From: Deltaproteobacteria bacterium
Lineage (GTDB): Bacteria > Myxococcota > B64-G9
Direction of reading: 5' to 3'
NCBI GenBank assembly: GCA_019307065.1
Contig: JAFDKH010000020.1
Span: 44,226 to 108,225 of the forward strand
Length of the DNA stretch: 64,000 nucleotides
Positions 58,424 through 64,000 of this stretch are shown here, in pieces (within the stretch, counting starts at the first letter, position 1; every line of letters begins with the position of its first letter). Made by a program: the position numbers and the translations under genes. Below the pieces are notes generated by a model. The model saw only the letters and a program-made list of their open reading frames with translations, did not search any database and was not told the DNA's origin.

Positions 58424-59608
58424 GTGAACCCTAGAAAAATAACGGACAAGATTCACTGGTTGGGGGCAATTGATTGGGACCGCCGATTGTTCGATTCATT
58501 GATCCCGCTGCCCGACGGCACGAGTTACAACGCTTACTTGATAGAGGGCGAGGACAAGACAGTCCTGATCGATAGCGTTGATCCCGCGATGAAACACATC
58601 TTGCTTACTCAACTCGAGAAAGTCTCCAAGATCGACTACGTCATCTCGCAGCATGCCGAGCAAGACCATTCCGGGACGATCCCGGCCGTCTTGGAGAAGT
58701 ACCCCCAGGCGCAGGTCATTGTTTCCGACAAAGCTAAAAACATGCTCCTAGACCTGCTGACTATCTCTGAGGATTGCCTCAAGGTAGTCAAGGACGGTGA
58801 AACTCTCTCTCTGGGCGGCAAGACCCTGGAATTCATCTACACTCCCTGGGTGCACTGGCCCGAGACCATGACGACCTATCTTAGAGAGGACAAGATTCTC
58901 TTCAGCTGCGATTTCTTCGGTTCCCACATCGCAACCAGCGATCTGTTCGTTCGCGACGAAGGTCGCGTGTTTGAAGCTGCCAAGCGCTACTTCGCCGAGA
59001 TCATGCTGCCCTTCCGCAAGATTATCGCCAAGAACCTCGAGAAACTCTCAGCCTACGAGATCTCGATGATCGCCCCGAGCCACGGCCAGATCTACGACCG
59101 GCCGGCATTCATCCTGGATGCCTACCGCGACTGGGTTCTCGGTGAACCCAAGAACCTGGTAGTCCTGCCGTATGTGTCAATGCACGCAAGTACCAAAAAG
59201 ATGGTCGACTACCTGACAAATGCCTTGATCGAGTTGGGGGTCGCTGTCGAACTGTACGACTTGACGGTGACCGACATCGGCAAATTGGCAATCAGCCTGA
59301 TTGACGCCGGCACGCTTGTAATCGGCACCCCGACGGTCTTGGCCGGCCCGCACCCGGCTGCCGCCTATGCAGCCTTTTTAGCCAACGCGCTGCGGCCCAA
59401 GGCCAAGTTTCTTTCGATCATCGGCTCATATGGCTGGGGCGGCAAGACTGTCGAGACCCTGGCCGGTATGATCCCCAATCTCAAGGTCGAAGTGCTCGAG
59501 CCTGTCTTGTGCAAAGGTGTACCAGGCAACGAAGCCCTGCAACGTCTCGACAGCCTGGCAAAAGCCATCGCGGCCAAGCACAAGGAAAACGACTTTCAAA
59601 ATCGCTGA
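58424..59608 (+). CDS. fprA: Flavodiiron protein (oxygen/NO reductase)
   Basis: The 394-residue protein starts at a GTG behind GGAGG. The beta-lactamase-fold part has the diiron ligands His77, Glu79, Asp81 and His82 (HAEQDHSG), and CDFFGSH supplies another Asp; the C-terminal flavodoxin domain contains GTPTVLAGPHPA and SYGWGG. It reduces O2 to water or NO to N2O with electrons from rubredoxin or the adjacent flavin protein. It ends the redox operon. Confidence 0.94.
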   Translation: MNPRKITDKIHWLGAIDWDRRLFDSLIPLPDGTSYNAYLIEGEDKTVLIDSVDPAMKHILLTQLEKVSKIDYVISQHAEQDHSGTIPAVLEKYPQAQVIVSDKAKNMLLDLLTISEDCLKVVKDGETLSLGGKTLEFIYTPWVHWPETMTTYLREDKILFSCDFFGSHIATSDLFVRDEGRVFEAAKRYFAEIMLPFRKIIAKNLEKLSAYEISMIAPSHGQIYDRPAFILDAYRDWVLGEPKNLVVLPYVSMHASTKKMVDYLTNALIELGVAVELYDLTVTDIGKLAISLIDAGTLVIGTPTVLAGPHPAAAYAAFLANALRPKAKFLSIIGSYGWGGKTVETLAGMIPNLKVEVLEPVLCKGVPGNEALQRLDSLAKAIAAKHKENDFQNR

Positions 59609-59647
59609 AGTTAGAGACGTTAAATAGTTCCCCCAAAAAAAAGCCGT

Positions 59648-60913
59648 TCAAAAGGCCGAAAAAGCGGCCGCCAGGCTCAGGACGGTTGCATCAGCATTTC
59701 TCTTGCCAATCAATTGAAGACCTACCGGCAAACCGTCGACTGATCCCATGGGAACCGATATCGCCGGTTGACCGGTCAGATTGAACGGACAGGTGAAGAC
59801 CAAATATGTGTGCGGGTTAGGCGAGCCAATCGGGCGAGCGGGGTGCGCGGTGGTCGGGCTGACGAGTAGATCCACATCCCGGGCGGCCTGATCGATCTCG
59901 GCCGCCAGGGCTTTACCTGCCTCGATGGCTTTTTTGTATTTGCGTGGATCCATATCGAGGCCGCGCTGAAGATCGGCCCGGATCTCCCGGCTGAAATCTT
60001 GGGGTCGCTTCTGCAACTGGATTTTATGGTACCCGGCAGCCTCGGGAGCGTAGATGTTCGCAAGCAGGCCAAGCCCCTTAGCAAGCCCGGGAATCTTGAC
60101 CGGCTCGAGCTTACAATTCATTTTCTCCAACACTTGCAGGGCATCTGCGAAGATGTCGCTTACTGGCGGGTCAGGATCGAGGCCGAACCCGTCCAGCACT
60201 CCGATTTTCAGGCCGCTCGGGTTCTGACCAGCGGCAGTAAGGAAATCTTCACTCGGCTTTCCAACCATGACTGAAAGCACTTTGGCTGCCTGCGCAACCG
60301 TTTGAGCCAGGGGACCGACATGATCAAGGCTGGTCGAAAGAGGAACTACACCTTTTAGCGAAACCAAACCTTGGCTGGGCTTGAACCCGACTACTCCGCA
60401 CAGCGAGGCAGGTATCCGCACGGATCCTCCGGTGTCGGTTCCCAGCGCAAACGGCACGCAGCCGGTGGCCACGGCAACCGCTGAACCACCACTCGAGCCA
60501 CCCGGGTGATATCCGGCCCGATGCGGATTGACGACCGGGCCGAAATGCTGATTTTCAGAAGTGACTCCATCAGCCAACTCATGCATGTTGGTGCGACCGA
60601 CAATGATGGCACCGGCTTGCTTCAGTTTTTGCACTACCTCGGCATCACGATCGGGTTTACGATCGAGGTAAGCGGCACAGCCGGCCGAACAGGGCAAACC
60701 CTGTTGATCGATATTGTCTTTGAGAGCTAGTGGCAACCCCTGCAATAGCCCCGGCTGTTGACCTGCTTGCGCAGCACTATCCGCCCTGTCAGCCTGCTCA
60801 AGGGCAGTCTCCCGATGTACCGCCACAAAGGCATTCAACGATTTATACTGCTCGATCATATCGAGCGTCTTGACGATTCTGTTGCTGACGGTATGTTCAC
60901 CGATCTTAGCCAT
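59648..60913 (-). CDS. Amidase-signature family protein (GatA-like)
   Basis: The 421 residues have the amidase triad region: Lys in ALKDNID, Ser in PGGSSGGSA, and Ser in DTGGSVRIPA. Length is shorter than GatA, and no gatB or gatC is adjacent, so it is likely a hydrolase of small amides rather than a tRNA amidotransferase. The ATG at 60913 has no ribosome site but lies 7 bases after a TACAAT -10 box, suggesting a leaderless message. It is divergent from the molybdenum hydroxylase genes. Confidence 0.85.
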   Translation of the reverse strand: MAKIGEHTVSNRIVKTLDMIEQYKSLNAFVAVHRETALEQADRADSAAQAGQQPGLLQGLPLALKDNIDQQGLPCSAGCAAYLDRKPDRDAEVVQKLKQAGAIIVGRTNMHELADGVTSENQHFGPVVNPHRAGYHPGGSSGGSAVAVATGCVPFALGTDTGGSVRIPASLCGVVGFKPSQGLVSLKGVVPLSTSLDHVGPLAQTVAQAAKVLSVMVGKPSEDFLTAAGQNPSGLKIGVLDGFGLDPDPPVSDIFADALQVLEKMNCKLEPVKIPGLAKGLGLLANIYAPEAAGYHKIQLQKRPQDFSREIRADLQRGLDMDPRKYKKAIEAGKALAAEIDQAARDVDLLVSPTTAHPARPIGSPNPHTYLVFTCPFNLTGQPAISVPMGSVDGLPVGLQLIGKRNADATVLSLAAAFSAF

Positions 60914-60919
60914 GCTGCG

Positions 60920-60948
60920 ATTGTATCTCGACGAAATTACCGGGGCAA
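60920..60948 (-). promoter_or_regulatory. Sigma-70-like promoter of the amidase gene
   Basis: On the minus strand TTGCCC and TACAAT are 17 bp apart, with TACAAT 7 bases before the start codon, so the start of transcription would fall at or beside the ATG. Confidence 0.45.
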
Positions 60949-60976
60949 TTGCTTTTTGTATTCAGGCTCGTATACA
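60949..60976 (+). promoter_or_regulatory. Candidate promoter of the molybdenum hydroxylase operon
   Basis: TTGCTT and TATACA are 16 bp apart and abut the divergent amidase -35 box. The first gene begins 31 bases downstream with AAAGGAGG. Confidence 0.4.
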
Positions 60977-61006
60977 ATTCTGGCTCTTTGCCAAAGGAGG
61001 CCGAAA

Positions 61007-61864
61007 ATGAGTCTGCCCAAGCTCGAATACTGTCAGGCCCGCACTATCGAAGAAGCCCTCAATATGTGGGCAGAAAAGACTGCGGCCCGCTATATTGCCG
61101 GCGGGACCGATCTATTGCCTCAATTACGGGCTGGAAGTCGTGCTCCGCTGAGGGTTGTCGATCTCAAGTATATTGAGAACCTTGCAAAGATTCGTCAAGT
61201 TGAAGACGGCTCAGTGTCGATCGGGGCCGCAGCCTCGGTTGCCCAAGTCGCAGCCGATGCTTCAGTTCGTCAGCACTACCCTATCCTGGTCGACTGTTGC
61301 CTGTCCCTGGGATCTTATCCTTTGCGTAATCGGGCTACGGTTGTCGGCAATATTTGTAACGCTTCGCCTTGTGCAGACACCTCGGCCGCCCTGTTGGCCT
61401 TAGAAGCCGTCGTTGTGACGGCCGGCCCGAAAGCCAAGCGCCGGATCCCGATTGGTGATTTCTTCAAGGGCCCGGGCGAATCCTGCCTCCAGGCCGGAGA
61501 ACTGGTTGTCGAAATTATCCTGCCCAAAGCAACGTCCGGAGGCCGCGGGCATTACGGACGAATCGCCCGGCGCAAGTCGGTCGATATTTCGACTGTGGCT
61601 GTTTTGGTAAGCGTGCTGCCAAAAGGCCAGCCGCGACACCGGCTGTCGCTCCTTTCAGTAGCTCCGACTCCCCTGCGGGTTTTTGAAGCCGAGGCAGTCC
61701 TGGATGAACGTGGCCCCGAAGGTGCATCTCAAGCTGCCGAGATTGCCCGGGCCAGCTGTACTCCAATCAACGATGTACGCGGTTCAGCCGAATACCGGTG
61801 GGATATGGTAGGCGTACTGACCGAGCGGGGTGTTATGACTTTAGCTGAATCGATTGGCAGGTGA
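61007..61864 (+). CDS. Molybdenum hydroxylase FAD-binding subunit (CoxM/XdhB type)
   Basis: The 285 residues start at ATG 61007 behind AAAGGAGG. The FAD motifs AGGTDLLPQLRAG and NRATVVGNICNASPCADT match xanthine dehydrogenase and CO dehydrogenase medium subunits. It moves electrons from the 2Fe-2S subunit to NAD or another acceptor. It is the first of three overlapping or closely spaced subunit genes. Confidence 0.9.
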   Translation: MSLPKLEYCQARTIEEALNMWAEKTAARYIAGGTDLLPQLRAGSRAPLRVVDLKYIENLAKIRQVEDGSVSIGAAASVAQVAADASVRQHYPILVDCCLSLGSYPLRNRATVVGNICNASPCADTSAALLALEAVVVTAGPKAKRRIPIGDFFKGPGESCLQAGELVVEIILPKATSGGRGHYGRIARRKSVDISTVAVLVSVLPKGQPRHRLSLLSVAPTPLRVFEAEAVLDERGPEGASQAAEIARASCTPINDVRGSAEYRWDMVGVLTERGVMTLAESIGR

Positions 61865-61867
61865 GCA

Positions 61868-62350
61868 ATGCAAAAAACTATAACTGTTACGGTTAACGAA
61901 ATCAAAGAAACCCACCGGGTTCAAAGCAATCAGACGTTGCTTAGTTTCTTGCGCGAAACTCTCGATCTGACCGGCGCCAAGGAGGGCTGCAATGAGGGCG
62001 AGTGCGGCGCTTGTGTTGTTCTGCTCGACGGCAAGGCAATCAACAGCTGTATGACCCTGGCCGTTGAGGTAGACGGACACGAAGTCACCACAATCGAAGG
62101 CATTGGTAACCCAGACAGCCCACATCCACTTCAGCAAGCATTTCTTAAAAACCAGGCTATCCAATGCGGCTTTTGCACACCGGGGACAATCCTGACCGCC
62201 CTGTGCCTACTGGCCGAAAATCCCAACCCCACCGAACAAGATGTTCGTGAGGCTCTGGCCGGCAACTTGTGTCGCTGTACCGGCTATCGGCAAATCATCG
62301 ATTCCGTCTTAGAGGCTGCCTCAATTTTACAAAAGGGGGTCGCCCGATGA
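61868..62350 (+). CDS. Molybdenum hydroxylase 2Fe-2S subunit (CoxS/XdhC type)
   Basis: The 160-residue subunit has the plant-type cluster CNEGECGACVV plus later Cys (NSC) and the proximal cluster QCGFCTPG and CRCTGY. It relays electrons from the molybdenum site to FAD. It lies 3 bases after the FAD subunit and overlaps the large subunit by 4 bases. Confidence 0.93.
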   Translation: MQKTITVTVNEIKETHRVQSNQTLLSFLRETLDLTGAKEGCNEGECGACVVLLDGKAINSCMTLAVEVDGHEVTTIEGIGNPDSPHPLQQAFLKNQAIQCGFCTPGTILTALCLLAENPNPTEQDVREALAGNLCRCTGYRQIIDSVLEAASILQKGVAR

Positions 62351-64000
62351 AAAATGACCGCTCAACCGAACGACAGTTAGCAACCCGCGATGAATTTAAG
62401 GACAAGCAAACCGATCTTAAAGCCGTCGGCCATGATGTTCCCCGAGTTGAAGGCCTGCCGAAAGTCACCGGGGCAGCCAAATATACTGGTGATTACAAAT
62501 TTCCGCGGATGCTTTATGCCAAAGTAGTCCGCTCGCCTCTGCCCCACGCCCGGGTGGCAAGTGTAAATCTCGAAAAGGCAGCTTGCGTACCCGGAGTACG
62601 GGCCGTGGCCAGTGGACGCGACTTCCCTTTTCATGTCGGAATTTATCTGAAAGACCAGACTGTTTTCGCGACCGATCGTGTCCGTTACGTTGGTGATCCG
62701 GTTGCGGCGGTCGCGGCCGAGACGCCCGAGGCGGCTCAAGAGGCAGCCGAATTGGTCGAGATCGATTACGAACCTCTCGATCCAATCTTCGATGCAACCC
62801 AGGGAGCCGAGCCTGGCGCTCCCCTGGTGCACCCCGACCTGGGAAACTACGAATGCGTGCCCTGGATAACTCCGAAAGCTCGCACCAATATCTGCAACCA
62901 TCTCAAGATTCGCAAAGGTGACTACCATCAGGCCCTGAAATCTTGCGCCCATGTTGTCGAGAATACTTTCGAGGTCCCCCAGGTACAGCACGTGCCCATG
63001 GAACCGCATATCTCTATCGCCCGGGTTGACCTGTCCGGCAAGGTCGAAGTCCATACTTCGGCCCAAAGCCCGTTCACTGTCCGGCACCTGTTGTGCTCTT
63101 GTTTCAATCTCTCGCATGGCGATGTGCGCGTAATAGTACCGACAGTCGGCGGCGGTTTCGGAGGCAAGGCCGGCATTAATCTCGAACCAATCGCAGTCGC
63201 TTTAGCAAAACAAGCTCCAGGACGCTGGGTTAAAGTGGACGTTGACCGGGCCGAAGAATTCTACGCCGTGGTAGTCCGCCAGGGCCTGACAGCCACGCTG
63301 GTCACCGGAGTGGACAAAGCCGGCAAGGTTCAGGCCCAGAAGATGCACTATCTCTGGAACTGCGGTGCCTATGGCGGCTACGGCGTCAATGTAGTCCGTG
63401 CGGCCGGTTACACTTGCGGTGGGGCCTATGAATTTCCAAATGTCTGGGGTGATAGTATCGGCGTATATACTAACCGCCCAATCGGCAGCGCCTATCGCGG
63501 CTTTGGCATGCAGGAAATCCACTGGGCCCTCGAACGCCAGATGGATATGGTCGCTGAGAAGATCGGCATGGACCCGATCGAGTTTCGACTGAAGAATTGC
63601 CTGGGACCGGGTAAGGCGACGGTGACCGGTCAGATACTGAATGAATTCTCCGGCCGGGTGGACAAGTGCATTAAAAAAGTTGCCGAGCGCCTGGGTCCAA
63701 GACCAGAAAAAACGGATCTGTGCCAGGGCCGCGGAGTTGCCTGCGCGGTCAAAGCTCCGGCCATGCCCAACGACGCAGCTTCTTCGGTCGTGTTGAAGTT
63801 CTGTGAGGACGCCACTCTCGAGGTACTCATCTCCGGGATCGACATTGGCCAGGGCCTGATGACTGTCTCGGCCCAGTTCGCCGCCGAAGCCCTCAATCTC
63901 CCGGTCGATTCCATCAGGGTGCGCGGAAATCCCGACACCGATCTGTCGCCCTATGACTGGCAGACGGTTGCCTCGCGTCAAACCTGGGCCACCGGGAATG
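62347..64000 (+). CDS. Molybdenum hydroxylase large subunit (partial, C-terminus outside window)
   Basis: About 551 residues are seen of a CoxL/XdhA-type subunit that binds molybdopterin cytosine dinucleotide. GAAKYTGDYKFPRMLYAKVVRSPLPHA, VGGGFGGK and SAYRGFGMQEIHWALE are family signatures. The active-site loop between the Mo motifs reads GSAYRGFG, not the Cys-containing CO dehydrogenase loop, so an aldehyde or purine hydroxylase is more likely than CO dehydrogenase. The catalytic Glu region is off the window. Confidence 0.9.
   Translation, partial: MKNDRSTERQLATRDEFKDKQTDLKAVGHDVPRVEGLPKVTGAAKYTGDYKFPRMLYAKVVRSPLPHARVASVNLEKAACVPGVRAVASGRDFPFHVGIYLKDQTVFATDRVRYVGDPVAAVAAETPEAAQEAAELVEIDYEPLDPIFDATQGAEPGAPLVHPDLGNYECVPWITPKARTNICNHLKIRKGDYHQALKSCAHVVENTFEVPQVQHVPMEPHISIARVDLSGKVEVHTSAQSPFTVRHLLCSCFNLSHGDVRVIVPTVGGGFGGKAGINLEPIAVALAKQAPGRWVKVDVDRAEEFYAVVVRQGLTATLVTGVDKAGKVQAQKMHYLWNCGAYGGYGVNVVRAAGYTCGGAYEFPNVWGDSIGVYTNRPIGSAYRGFGMQEIHWALERQMDMVAEKIGMDPIEFRLKNCLGPGKATVTGQILNEFSGRVDKCIKKVAERLGPRPEKTDLCQGRGVACAVKAPAMPNDAASSVVLKFCEDATLEVLISGIDIGQGLMTVSAQFAAEALNLPVDSIRVRGNPDTDLSPYDWQTVASRQTWATGN

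Noticed and set aside
1-64000. tRNA, rRNA, CRISPR or transposase genes
   Set aside because: Looked for by eye and not found; short or diverged RNA genes could be missed without a covariance search.

Overview
The window looks like chromosome from an anaerobic or microaerophilic Gram-negative bacterium of deltaproteobacterial type (Desulfobacterota or Myxococcota-like). The evidence is the many lipoproteins, two multihaem cytochrome modules, heavy use of sigma-54, and a large anaerobe-style oxygen defence set (rubrerythrins, desulfoferrodoxin, rubredoxin, flavodiiron protein). Exact taxonomy cannot be read from the sequence. No tRNA, rRNA, CRISPR array or transposase was seen.

Layout. 1-11.3 kb: M3 peptidase, HAD phosphatase, a sigma-54 activator divergent from a repeat lipoprotein with a near-perfect -24/-12 promoter, a radical SAM protein, a bestrophin-like channel, YedF, an inactive caspase-like protein and an AsnRS-like synthetase. 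11.3-13.8 kb: rrf2-cysK-cysE cysteine operon. 13.9-18 kb: Rieske, cytochrome b, octahaem HAO-like cytochrome and Rrf2 regulator. 18-22.7 kb: MetE-like protein, membrane ferredoxins, ArsC, PAS-GGDEF. 22.7-29.7 kb: ArsR-controlled octahaem tetrathionate-reductase-like cytochrome (with an in-frame TAG), seven-haem cytochrome, cytochrome b561, two YeeE/YedE sulfur transporters, rhodanese-like protein and rubrerythrin. 29.7-31.6 kb: a GC-rich VWA lipoprotein gene bounded by a 39-bp direct repeat. 31.6-40.3 kb: pgl-zwf divergent from an arsenosugar-type operon whose first gene (arsS) appears to encode a selenoprotein. 40.3-59.6 kb: ferritin, DUF255 protein, cytochrome c assembly (ResB/CcsA), an array of ferritin-like diiron proteins, CcdA-thioredoxin, glutaredoxin, a new-looking activator, rubrerythrin, desulfoferrodoxin, rubredoxin, Fpg, small sulfite reductase, flavin reductase and flavodiiron protein. 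59.6-64 kb: an amidase and a three-subunit molybdenum hydroxylase, the last cut by the window end.

The most striking feature is an apparent redox regulon. A protein at 51426-53267 joins a full ArsC-type (low-molecular-weight phosphatase fold) domain with three redox cysteines, a Cys-rich PAS domain, a sigma-54 AAA+ domain and a Fis-type helix-turn-helix. Copies of TGAGACA (or its complement), mostly paired, lie upstream of sigma-54 -24/-12 boxes before arsC-ferredoxin, PAS-GGDEF, zwf-pgl, the arsS operon, the DUF255 gene, the ferritin-like genes, ccdA, the rubrerythrin-desulfoferrodoxin-rubredoxin operon and the fpg-sulfite reductase-flavodiiron operon. They also lie in the regulator's own promoter region. 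I infer that one activator links an ArsC-like thiol or oxyanion sensor to oxygen defence, thiol repair, NADPH supply and arsenic/selenium chemistry. Sites and domains are seen directly; the wiring is inference.
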